Positions 14,456 through 20,593 of a stretch of 20,593 bases of DNA are shown piece after piece. The notes under the pieces were generated by a model, which was given only the letters and a program-made list of their open reading frames with translations, was not told the origin of the DNA and made no database searches. Made by a program: the position numbers and the translations under genes. The stretch is from positions 1 to 20,593 of the forward strand of contig JALXCE010000156.1 of the NCBI GenBank assembly GCA_026991055.1, read 5' to 3'. The stretch is from Caldifarciminota bacterium. GTDB lineage: Bacteria > Hydrothermota > Hydrothermia > B15-G9 > WFZT01. Position 1 is the first letter of the stretch; the number at the start of each line of letters is the position of its first letter.

Positions 14456-15996
14456 GAGTCAATTTCCTTGAGAAACTATACTTTGGTGAAAAGAAATTTG
14501 CCATCGTCTTCCCAAACAATTTCGAGCTTGGTTCGGCCAATCTTGCCCCTCACATCCTTTTTAGACAATTAAACGAGCACGGACTTGCTGACCTCTTTTT
14601 TCTCGACAGTGATGGAGGAATCCGAACCGGACTACCCTTAAACGATTTTGATGTCATACTTTTTACACTTCCCTACGAGATAGATTTCATCAATGTGATC
14701 AAAATCCTCGAGAAATACAACATTCCTGCCCTGCGCGAGAAACGAAAAGAAATACATCCGATTGTAGTGGCTGGAGGTGTAACGGTTACATCAAATCCGT
14801 TTCCCATTTTTCCTTTCATAGATATCTTCCTGCTCGGTGAATCCGAGGCAATTTTAGAAAAATTCCTGAGCGAGCTTAAAGGTGACAAAAAAGAAGTTCT
14901 GGAGAGAGCTAAAACTTTTGATTTTGCGGTAATACCAGAACTAAAGAGCACTGGCAAACGTGCATTCCAGATGAAACTTGATGAATTTTTGAGCTATTCT
15001 GCATTTATTGACAAAAGCAGCATATTTGGAGAAACCTTTCTTGCGGAGATAGTTAGAGGATGTCCCTGGAAATGCAGATTTTGCCTGCTCTCCTATATAA
15101 CCCTGCCACCGCGTTCCGTACCCATTGACAGGATTTTTGAGGTATTTTCAAAATATCTGAAAGACGGTATGCCGGTGGGACTTGTGGGCTCGGCACTCGG
15201 GGACCACCCCGAATTTCCCAAAATCCTCAAATTTTTACAGAACAAAGCATCCAGTGTTTCTGTGTCGTCCCTGAGGATCGAAACAATTTCCAGGGAAGTG
15301 CTTGAGCTCCTCAGGGTAAACGGAATGAAAACCCTTACAGTGGCCCCTGAAGCGGGAACCGAGAGGTTAAGATGGGTAATAAACAAGCCCATCAGGGATT
15401 TCCACATCGAGAGGATGAGTGCTTTTGCAAGAGAAGTTGGAATCCTGAAGATAAAGGCCTACTTTATGGCTGGACTCCCCACTGAAACCGAAGAAGACAT
15501 CAGGGGAATAGGAGAAACGGTAAAATTAATAAGGGACAACTTCAAAGGCCCGGTCTCTGTTACTGTCTCACCCTTTGTTCCCAAGCCCCACACTCCTTTC
15601 GAAAAAGAGCCCATGTGGCAGGAAAATGTTTTAAAAAGGAGACTCAGAAAGCTAAAAATTGATCCACGGGTTAAAGTTAGCATCGGGAGTCCGAGACTTG
15701 CAACCATCCAGGCAATTTTATCGAGAGGAGACGAGGAGATTGGGAAGGCCCTGTATTTCTCCTTTAAAAATGGAATAGGCCTTCTCTCTGCCATGAAAAA
15801 ATTGGGCCTCGCCCCTGAAAAATACTTATTCGATAAGAGTTACCTCGAAAATGCTCCTTATCACAAAATCCAGACAGGGGTAACGGACTGGTTTCTAAAT
15901 TTCGAGCATGAGCGGGCATTGAAGGGGAAAATCCTTGGGCCGTGCAAAACTGATACATGCACCCTCTGCGGTGTGTGTAAACCGGAAAGCTCCTGA
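14443..15996 (+). CDS. Radical SAM protein with B12-binding-like N-terminus and C-terminal cysteine cluster
   Basis: A 517-residue protein of the COG1032 type. The N-terminal third (about 18-160) resembles the cobalamin-binding-like domain of large radical SAM proteins: FPNNFELGSANL near 23-34, VVAGGVTVTSNPFPIF (108-123) and FLLGESEAI (129-137). The classic DxHxxG cobalamin ligand motif is not visible, so B12 binding is doubtful. The SAM-cleaving cluster is RGCPWKCRFC (Cys207, Cys211, Cys214). Later motifs are VAPEAGTERLRWVINK and KAYFMAGLPTETEEDI. Four more cysteines at 501, 506, 509 and 512 (C-x4-C-x2-C-x2-C) end the protein and may bind a second cluster, as in the TIGR03960-like family. 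A frame starting at 14392 would overlap the previous gene by 64 nt; ATG 14443 was preferred. Substrate unknown. Confidence 0.8.
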   Translation: METLRVNFLEKLYFGEKKFAIVFPNNFELGSANLAPHILFRQLNEHGLADLFFLDSDGGIRTGLPLNDFDVILFTLPYEIDFINVIKILEKYNIPALREKRKEIHPIVVAGGVTVTSNPFPIFPFIDIFLLGESEAILEKFLSELKGDKKEVLERAKTFDFAVIPELKSTGKRAFQMKLDEFLSYSAFIDKSSIFGETFLAEIVRGCPWKCRFCLLSYITLPPRSVPIDRIFEVFSKYLKDGMPVGLVGSALGDHPEFPKILKFLQNKASSVSVSSLRIETISREVLELLRVNGMKTLTVAPEAGTERLRWVINKPIRDFHIERMSAFAREVGILKIKAYFMAGLPTETEEDIRGIGETVKLIRDNFKGPVSVTVSPFVPKPHTPFEKEPMWQENVLKRRLRKLKIDPRVKVSIGSPRLATIQAILSRGDEEIGKALYFSFKNGIGLLSAMKKLGLAPEKYLFDKSYLENAPYHKIQTGVTDWFLNFEHERALKGKILGPCKTDTCTLCGVCKPESS

Positions 15997-16024
15997 ATAG
16001 CAATAGAAAAAGCTGATAGGAAGT

Positions 16025-16597
16025 TTACATTGGCACAACTCTAATGGCCTTGGGAGATGTGGGGCAGACCTTTACGCACATGCCGCATCCGACACAGTTT
16101 TCCTCAATTACAACAGGCCGTCCCTCGACATCCAATTTAATAGCGGACTTTGGACACTCGTTGAAACAATCGATGCAAAACACGTCTTTGTATGCATAGC
16201 ATCTTGACTCAGAAATCACTGCCTTCCCCATTATGAGGTGCTTTTCTGTGAGCGCACCCTCTTTGCACGCCTTTATGCACGGAAAGTCGTCGCAGTAATA
16301 ACAGGGAGTAACTGTTGGAATAATAACAGGTGTCCCCGACCTGATCCCTTTACCTTCACCAAGCATCACAATGGCATCATAAGGACATGCGTCTTTACAG
16401 TCCCCGCATTTGGTGCACAGTTTGAGGAACATACTTTCCTCAATGGCCCCCGGTGGCCTAAGGTACCTGCCGCTCTCCCCCATCTCCAGATTAAAACTCT
16501 CAAGGGAACCCTGAACCAGCTTACTCCCCTCTTTAATGAGAGAAAAAATTCCTTTGAGGAAAAATTCTCGTCTTGAAAGCTTTTCTTCGTCGCTCAT
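16025..16597 (-). CDS. NapG/MauN-like polyferredoxin with four [4Fe-4S] sites
   Basis: A 190-residue electron-transfer protein with sixteen cluster cysteines in four groups: 61/64/67/71, 99/102/107/111, 133/141/144/148 and 168/171/174/178. The third group is atypical (C-x7-C-x2-C-x3-C), which is the NapG/MauN pattern. The segment RYLRPPGAIEE (44-54) before the first cluster is also NapG-like. The N-terminus has SRREFFLKG (8-16), resembling a twin-arginine motif, but the following stretch is only weakly hydrophobic, so export is uncertain. No NapH-type quinol partner is nearby. The ATG overlaps the Mut7-C stop by 4 nt and GGAAGG precedes it, so it is the last gene of the polyamine operon. Its electron partner is unknown. 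Confidence 0.85.
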   Translation of the reverse strand: MSDEEKLSRREFFLKGIFSLIKEGSKLVQGSLESFNLEMGESGRYLRPPGAIEESMFLKLCTKCGDCKDACPYDAIVMLGEGKGIRSGTPVIIPTVTPCYYCDDFPCIKACKEGALTEKHLIMGKAVISESRCYAYKDVFCIDCFNECPKSAIKLDVEGRPVVIEENCVGCGMCVKVCPTSPKAIRVVPM

Positions 16598-17064
16598 TCT
16601 ATCTTCCTTCCCAATATTTTTGAAAGTTTCTCCTTGAGCCGACCAATATGCGAACCTTCCCAGTATATTCTACCACATTTCGGACATTTTTCAAAGTGCT
16701 CCACAGTCTGATAGACGTAAAAAGGAACTTTTCCACGAACTTCTTCCTTACTCACGGCCACAAGTGGCTCATTACACACACTGCACCTTGAGAAGGGTTT
16801 TATCTCACGCCACAGGTTAAACTTTTCCACCACTTCTTTGAGCTGGACCTCTGATTTTTCAGATGAGAGAAAGTAAATCCACACCCTGTGACCCTTCAGT
16901 TTTTTTAAAATATCAGAATTTCGTGTCAGAATTATTCTTCCCTCATTTTCTGCGATTTTTACGATCTCATCGGCATCCCCACTGGAAACATAGACCACAT
17001 CTATTCCAAGAAACCTCAGCCACCTCGAGAGTTTACCCACCATGGAATCGGCCACAAATTTCAT
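16594..17064 (-). CDS. Mut7-C RNase-domain protein (PIN-like fold plus zinc ribbon)
   Basis: A 156-residue protein. The N-terminal half matches the Mut7-C/DUF82 domain: FVADSMVGKLSRWLRFLGID (3-22) with Asp6, and GRIILTRNSD (42-51), conserved acidic and polar positions of a PIN-like nuclease. The usual LTRD reads LTRN-S-D here, with Asp51 two positions later. The C-terminal half is a zinc ribbon with Cys94, Cys97, Cys127 and Cys130, followed by the typical YWEGSH. RNase activity is known or predicted for the domain; the target is unknown. It starts 5 nt after speB with no clear ribosome-binding site, so it depends on upstream translation. An RNA-related protein in a polyamine operon is notable. 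Confidence 0.85.
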   Translation of the reverse strand: MKFVADSMVGKLSRWLRFLGIDVVYVSSGDADEIVKIAENEGRIILTRNSDILKKLKGHRVWIYFLSSEKSEVQLKEVVEKFNLWREIKPFSRCSVCNEPLVAVSKEEVRGKVPFYVYQTVEHFEKCPKCGRIYWEGSHIGRLKEKLSKILGRKIE

Positions 17065-17069
17065 ATTAG

Positions 17070-17840
17070 TTATTTTAAAGCGATCAGAAGCTCACGCAAT
17101 ATCAGAGCCGCCGTAACTGCTGGATATGTCCCCTGAAATGCAAGTGGATTGAATTCGACCATGTCAAAACCTACAAGTTTGCCCTTCAAAAGCAGAATTG
17201 AATCCAATAACTCCTTAAAGCTAATTCCGCCAGGCTCAGGATTACTGACTGCGGGAAAAACCGATGGGTCGAGCACATCTAAATCAAGAGTAAGATAAAC
17301 CCTTTCCGGATTAAGCTCGTCAATAAATTTTTTAAAAGGCTCAAATACCTTAAATGGAGCTGAATATTGAGGAATTATCTCTTCACCTTTTGCATAGGAT
17401 CTGTGGCCAACTGATATAACTCTACTCTCCCCTACGATCTCGAGCACCCTTCTCATTACACTGGCATGTGTGAATTTATTGCCCCGGTAAGTGTGCCTTG
17501 TATCAAGATGAGCATCAAGATGAACAACCCAGAAATCCTCTATATTCTCTTTCAGTGCCTTAACCACAGGATAGGTAATATTGTGGTCTCCGCCAATTAC
17601 GGCAATTTTTGCAGGGAGAATTTCCCTTACTTTTTCCTCGATAAATTTAAGAGCCTCTTCATGGTGAACTTCAGGTGGGATTAAATCACCCAAGTCGCGA
17701 TAATCGGGAAGAAACGAATCTTGATAGATGCTGTAAACTTCCAGTGACTCAAGTGCCCAGCGTATTTTAGAAGGAGCTTCGGTGGTGCCTTTGAGGAAAT
17801 TTTCACCACCCTCGTATGGAATACCCACTAATCTAATCAT
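17070..17840 (-). CDS. speB: Agmatinase/aminopropylagmatine ureohydrolase
   Basis: Binuclear manganese ureohydrolase of the arginase/agmatinase family, 256 residues, slightly short for the family. Metal ligands are visible: His86 in GGDH (83-86), Asp109/His111/Asp113 in HLDAHLD (107-113), and Asp186/Asp188 in LDLDVLDP (185-192). EFNP (229-232) is also conserved. It would release urea from agmatine to give putrescine, or from N1-aminopropylagmatine to give spermidine directly, as in Thermus thermophilus. The sequence alone does not decide; its place directly after two aminopropyltransferases and an arginine decarboxylase fits either. The ATG overlaps the upstream speE stop by 8 nt. Confidence 0.92.
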   Translation of the reverse strand: MIRLVGIPYEGGENFLKGTTEAPSKIRWALESLEVYSIYQDSFLPDYRDLGDLIPPEVHHEEALKFIEEKVREILPAKIAVIGGDHNITYPVVKALKENIEDFWVVHLDAHLDTRHTYRGNKFTHASVMRRVLEIVGESRVISVGHRSYAKGEEIIPQYSAPFKVFEPFKKFIDELNPERVYLTLDLDVLDPSVFPAVSNPEPGGISFKELLDSILLLKGKLVGFDMVEFNPLAFQGTYPAVTAALILRELLIALK

Positions 17841-18663
17841 AAAGCCGATTCTTCACAAAGTTTGGAAGGGCAAATGCTGATTTTAAAATGTCTTCATTCA
17901 CATATTTGAGACCCGAAGGCAACTCCCTTACAGGTTTATCATGGTTTTCATTCATTGCCATCAGAAAGCTCCACGTCCCATCAGGATATCCGGGCATGGG
18001 AGCGAGATATGGCTTTACCACTTTAAATTTCTTCGCCAGTCCATCAAATAGAGATTTGATAATATCAAGCCGGGTAAATGGTGATTCACTCTGGAAAACC
18101 ACAATTCCTTCGGGTCTGAGAACCCTGTGTAGGGACTCGATAAACTCATCTCCATAAAGCACAGTTGCAGGCCCTACAGGGTCTGATGAATCAACAAATA
18201 TCAGGTCAAAAACGGATGCATCAGATTCCTTAACAAATTTTACCCCGTCCTCGAAAAAGATTTTTACTCGAGGATCATCAAACCCTGAGGAAAGTTCTGG
18301 TAAATATTTTCTGGCAGCCTCCACAACTTCTCTGTCAATCTCAGACTGAATTATTTCTCCTACCTCTTGATACTTAATAAGCTCCCTAACTGTACCACCG
18401 TCACCACCACCGATAACAAGTACTTGCTTGGGTGATGGATGTAGAATCATTGCAGGATGCACAAGCATTTCGTGATAGACAAACTCGTCAAGCTCTGTGG
18501 TCATGACAAGGCCATCAAGTAGCAGTACTTTACCAAAAACCGGTGATTCGACTATGTCAATTTGCTGGAATGGAGTCTTTTTCTGGAACAGTATCCTCTC
18601 TATTCGAAAGAAAATACCATTATGCTCTGTGTGATACTCTTTAAACCAGAATTCGTGGCTCAC
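17833..18663 (-). CDS. speE: Aminopropyltransferase, canonical spermidine synthase type
   Basis: Transfers the aminopropyl group of decarboxylated SAM to an amine. The 276-residue length is typical. Seen: GGGDGG (85-90) in the cofactor site; a QSEID segment (106-110) where most SpeEs have a Glu-Ile-Asp ribose-binding strand; the catalytic DSSDPVGPA (158-166) with Asp158; QSESP (191-195); and YPDGTWSF (226-233). These are the classical putrescine aminopropyltransferase signatures, distinct from the other copy upstream. It starts with GTG inside the pdaD stop (GTGA overlap) and its stop overlaps speB by 8 nt. Putrescine is the default substrate by family; agmatine cannot be excluded. Confidence 0.93.
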   Translation of the reverse strand: MSHEFWFKEYHTEHNGIFFRIERILFQKKTPFQQIDIVESPVFGKVLLLDGLVMTTELDEFVYHEMLVHPAMILHPSPKQVLVIGGGDGGTVRELIKYQEVGEIIQSEIDREVVEAARKYLPELSSGFDDPRVKIFFEDGVKFVKESDASVFDLIFVDSSDPVGPATVLYGDEFIESLHRVLRPEGIVVFQSESPFTRLDIIKSLFDGLAKKFKVVKPYLAPMPGYPDGTWSFLMAMNENHDKPVRELPSGLKYVNEDILKSAFALPNFVKNRLYD

Positions 18664-19130
18664 CAGAGTGCAACTCCAGCAAAAACAGTGGTGGGTCCTT
18701 TTACTATAGTTGACACAACCTTTGACTTAATTTCAACCAGTTTCGCGCCTCTCAACTCGATCGCCTCGCGTGCCATATTTTCAACCTTCGTTTTCGCTTC
18801 CTCTTCTGGCAGGTCTCCTGAGTATTCCATGATCACACCTACTCCCCTATCTGGTATTGCCACAGCAATCGCAGCTGTAATTCTCTTTCCCTCTTCAAAC
18901 TCACTCACCGCACCATATGCAATGGGCAGAAGCGAACCTTCCGGCAAATCCACTTTTTCAACTTCCTCAAATCCCTCTGGCAAAATGCTTGAAACCTTAA
19001 TCAAGTTGTAATTTCCGACTCCAGCGTCGAGAAGAGCCGCGTCAAAAGAGTTTAGAAGCGTATTTGCTCTTCCCTTTCCAGCACAGATGAAGAATTTTCC
19101 TTCAGGCAGTCCATATATACGGGTTGTCAT
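18660..19130 (-). CDS. pdaD: Pyruvoyl-dependent arginine decarboxylase
   Basis: Decarboxylates arginine to agmatine, the first step of this polyamine route. The proenzyme cleaves itself to form a pyruvoyl cofactor. The cleavage motif KVSSILPEG (45-53) predicts cutting between Ser47 and Ser48, leaving a beta chain of 47 residues and an alpha chain starting with the pyruvoyl group from Ser48. MEYSG (101-105) carries the conserved active-site glutamate. At 156 residues the length is normal. The start used lies 29 nt inside the preceding speE-like gene; no later in-frame Met precedes the essential N-terminal region, so the overlap appears real. GGGAG lies about 11 nt upstream. The histidine decarboxylase branch is unlikely given the context. 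Confidence 0.93.
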   Translation of the reverse strand: MTTRIYGLPEGKFFICAGKGRANTLLNSFDAALLDAGVGNYNLIKVSSILPEGFEEVEKVDLPEGSLLPIAYGAVSEFEEGKRITAAIAVAIPDRGVGVIMEYSGDLPEEEAKTKVENMAREAIELRGAKLVEIKSKVVSTIVKGPTTVFAGVALW

Positions 19131-20013
19131 CGGTTAGAACTCTCCCTTCAGGCAATCTTTCGTCAAGGTAACGTGGAATGTTGAAAAGTCCCCGGTGATA
19201 CTTGGGAAGATAAAATTTCAAGTTCCCCACCCCTCTGACCTTTGCTCTATTCTCAAGGTCATCAAGTCCTATGGTTTCAGGATCAGTAGATTTAGATGCT
19301 ATGGTAAAGGCCCACAGCATCTGGAAGGATTCAATATAAACCGTATAGACCTTTACGAAATTAAATAGTTCCTTCAGGGTAACGTAAATACTCGCCGCAA
19401 GGTCATTGTATGTCTGAACTGCACTGCCGGATTGGACTACGAGTACACCATTTTCAGTGAGTATGTCGTGTACTTTTTTGTAAAACTCAAGAGTGAAGAG
19501 GAATTTAGAGGGACCTTCTTCTAAGGGCTCTGTCAGGTCTGAGATTACCACATCGAACTTTTCATCAGTCTCGAAAATATATTTTCGGGCATCATCTATC
19601 ACGAGCTTCGAACGCGGGTCCTCGTAGGCCCCAGCAGACCATTCAGGTAAATACTTTTTTGAGGCATCGACAAGCTCACCGTCAATATCAACCATCACAG
19701 CTTTATCCACCGTACCGTGCTTCAACACTTCTCTCAATGTAGCTCCTTCACCTCCACCGATGATAAGCGCACTCTTAGGTTCAGGATGAACAAACATAGC
19801 TGGCTGAACGAGCGCTTCGTGATAAACGTACTCATCTATCTCGGCCGACTGAATTTTATTATCCAGAAAGAGCGTCTTACCATAAGCGTAAAGGTCCAGG
19901 ATGTCTATTTTCTGGAACTTACTCTGACCAGAAAATAGAACATCCCTCACCCGATAACCGAAAAGAAGGTTATCAGTGAATATTTCTTTAAACCATAGGC
20001 CTTCTGGATTCAT
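19102..20013 (-). CDS. Aminopropyltransferase, Thermus/thermospermine-synthase-like type
   Basis: Second spermidine-synthase-family enzyme, 303 residues. It differs from the downstream copy in diagnostic places: GGGEG (86-90) instead of GGGDG; SDLTEPLEEGPS (158-169) instead of DSSDPVGPA, so the catalytic aspartate is in a DLTEP motif; and a longer C-terminal extension ending TDDNPYIWTA. These traits are shared, from memory, with the T. thermophilus agmatine aminopropyltransferase and with thermospermine synthases. It may therefore make N1-aminopropylagmatine from agmatine, or extend spermidine to thermospermine or longer polyamines used by thermophiles. The ATG overlaps the speD stop (ATGA), and its 3' end overlaps pdaD by 29 nt. 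Substrate assignment is inference. Confidence 0.88.
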   Translation of the reverse strand: MNPEGLWFKEIFTDNLLFGYRVRDVLFSGQSKFQKIDILDLYAYGKTLFLDNKIQSAEIDEYVYHEALVQPAMFVHPEPKSALIIGGGEGATLREVLKHGTVDKAVMVDIDGELVDASKKYLPEWSAGAYEDPRSKLVIDDARKYIFETDEKFDVVISDLTEPLEEGPSKFLFTLEFYKKVHDILTENGVLVVQSGSAVQTYNDLAASIYVTLKELFNFVKVYTVYIESFQMLWAFTIASKSTDPETIGLDDLENRAKVRGVGNLKFYLPKYHRGLFNIPRYLDERLPEGRVLTDDNPYIWTA

Positions 20014-20417
20014 AAATCGCTCACCACTTCAGCCTTCTCCCTGTTATTGAAACTGTATGAGACATCCGGCAGAAGACCACGTTTGAGCTCCACCGTGCTT
20101 ATTCTGTCTGGCTGAAACTCTTCTCTTAAAACCTCAATGGCACGTTCAAGGTCAATGTCATCCGAGCAGAAGAACAGATCAACAGCTGCGAACGCGTGCT
20201 CTGGCCAGGTGTGGATGGTGTAGTGGGATTCCTCGATCACTACAACGCCAGAAACTCCGTAGGGTTTGAACTGATGGAAGAAGTGGTCAACGACTTTTGC
20301 GTTGGATTCGTGGGCTGCCCTGAGAAGGGCTCTTTCAACATATTCCTTATTGGTGAGAGTGTTTGGGTTGCAATCAAAAAGTTCTACAATTACGTGGGTC
20401 CCCAGTGCTTTTCTCAC
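20010..20417 (-). CDS. speD: S-adenosylmethionine decarboxylase proenzyme, prokaryotic class
   Basis: Makes decarboxylated SAM, the aminopropyl donor for both SpeE-like enzymes. It is a pyruvoyl enzyme: self-cleavage is expected between Glu63 and Ser64 in VIEESHYTIHTWPEH (60-74), with His69 and Cys84 as processing and catalytic residues, equivalent to Ser63, His68 and Cys83 of Thermotoga maritima. At 135 residues it is the small single-domain form. The start is GTG at 20417, eight nt after GGAGG (plus 20427-20431). An ATG at 20424 is out of frame and almost touches the ribosome-binding site. First full gene of a seven-gene operon. Confidence 0.95.
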   Translation of the reverse strand: MRKALGTHVIVELFDCNPNTLTNKEYVERALLRAAHESNAKVVDHFFHQFKPYGVSGVVVIEESHYTIHTWPEHAFAAVDLFFCSDDIDLERAIEVLREEFQPDRISTVELKRGLLPDVSYSFNNREKAEVVSDL

Positions 20418-20451
20418 TTCTCATACCTCCTTTTTATGTTTTTTAGCCTAT

Positions 20452-20511
20452 TCACCAGTTATCCCAATACAATATTCCTACACGACCTACACACAGGTCT
20501 CCTTCACACAT
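20452..20511 (-). CDS. Candidate 19-residue leader peptide upstream of the polyamine operon
   Basis: On the minus strand an ATG at 20511 opens a 19-codon frame, MCEGDLCVGRVGILYWDNW, ending with TGA at 20452-20454. It has a better ribosome-binding site (AAGGAGGTG, plus 20517-20525, seven nt before ATG) than most real genes here. It begins about 20 nt after the predicted transcription start and ends 34 nt before the speD GTG. A short hairpin GACCT/AGGTC (plus 20484-20499) sits inside it, and CACC/GGTG brackets its own ribosome-binding site. No homologue is known to me. By analogy with SpeFL in enterobacteria or the AdoMetDC uORF of eukaryotes it could sense a polyamine or precursor; that is inference. 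Its Trp-rich, two-cysteine ending is distinctive. Confidence 0.55.
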   Translation of the reverse strand: MCEGDLCVGRVGILYWDNW

Positions 20512-20537
20512 ACTAACACCTCCTTGGTGAGGATTGA

Positions 20538-20566
20538 ATTATATTTGTGGCACTTTTAACTGTCAA
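20538..20566 (-). promoter_or_regulatory. Perfect consensus sigma70 promoter of the polyamine operon
   Basis: Minus strand TTGACA (plus 20561-20566), 17-nt spacer, TATAAT (plus 20538-20543): both boxes match the consensus exactly. Expected start near 20531, leaving a ~114-nt leader before speD that contains the 19-codon frame. Such a strong promoter suggests that control acts after transcription starts. Confidence 0.85.
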
Positions 20567-20593
20567 GCACACGAGCTGTTTTTCAGGCTTTTC

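Noticed and set aside
20424..20426. ATG just after the speD ribosome-binding site as the speD start
   Set aside because: It is out of frame with speD and too close to GGAGG; GTG at 20417 is in frame with correct spacing.

Overview
The window looks like part of a chromosome from a thermophilic bacterium. Bacterial signs are consensus sigma70-type promoters (one is TTGACA-N17-TATAAT), strong GGAGG ribosome-binding sites before several starts, and tightly packed operons with 4-nt ATGA overlaps. Thermophile or deep-branching signs are a tryptophanyl-tRNA synthetase with an iron-sulfur cysteine motif, an A/V-type ATPase subunit C, hexameric-type glutamate dehydrogenase, pyruvoyl-dependent arginine decarboxylase and two aminopropyltransferases. 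I cannot name the species; an uncultured thermophilic lineage (for example of the WOR-3 or Hydrothermae kind) is a guess. No tRNA, rRNA, CRISPR array, phage gene or transposase was seen.

Layout. 1-966 (-): 5' part of a glutamate dehydrogenase gene cut by the window edge. 1064-2856 (+): trpS-ribE. 3447-5236 (+): acyl-CoA synthetase plus a small membrane protein, ended by a strong hairpin. 5991-9146 (+): V-type ATPase subunit C, an AIR-synthase-like protein and HemW in one overlapping operon. 9882-12961 (-): PAP2 phosphatase, phosphomannomutase and a FemAB/BioF2-like acyltransferase, probably cell-envelope related. 13805-15996 (+): YwiC-like membrane protein and a radical SAM protein. 16025-20417 (-): a seven-gene polyamine operon transcribed leftward from a consensus promoter at 20538-20566.

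The polyamine operon encodes a near-complete route. PdaD makes agmatine from arginine. SpeD makes the aminopropyl donor. Two different aminopropyltransferases can act on agmatine or putrescine, and on longer products. A ureohydrolase removes urea. A Mut7-C RNase-like protein and a NapG-like polyferredoxin are translationally coupled to its end. Between the promoter and speD lies a 19-codon open frame with its own strong Shine-Dalgarno sequence, a candidate regulatory leader peptide that I consider the most interesting item here.

The four long gaps (2857-3446, 5237-5990, 9147-9881, 12962-13804) carry no convincing genes. They are full of G/C-rich palindromic repeats: a composite two-hairpin element in three diverged copies, a second REP-like family that includes an inverted pair, and hairpins whose tips carry the GCGAAGC mini-hairpin or its complement. 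Three genes (atpC-like, PAP2, ywiC-like) have a -10 element only 7-9 nt before the ATG and no Shine-Dalgarno sequence, so they are predicted to be leaderless.
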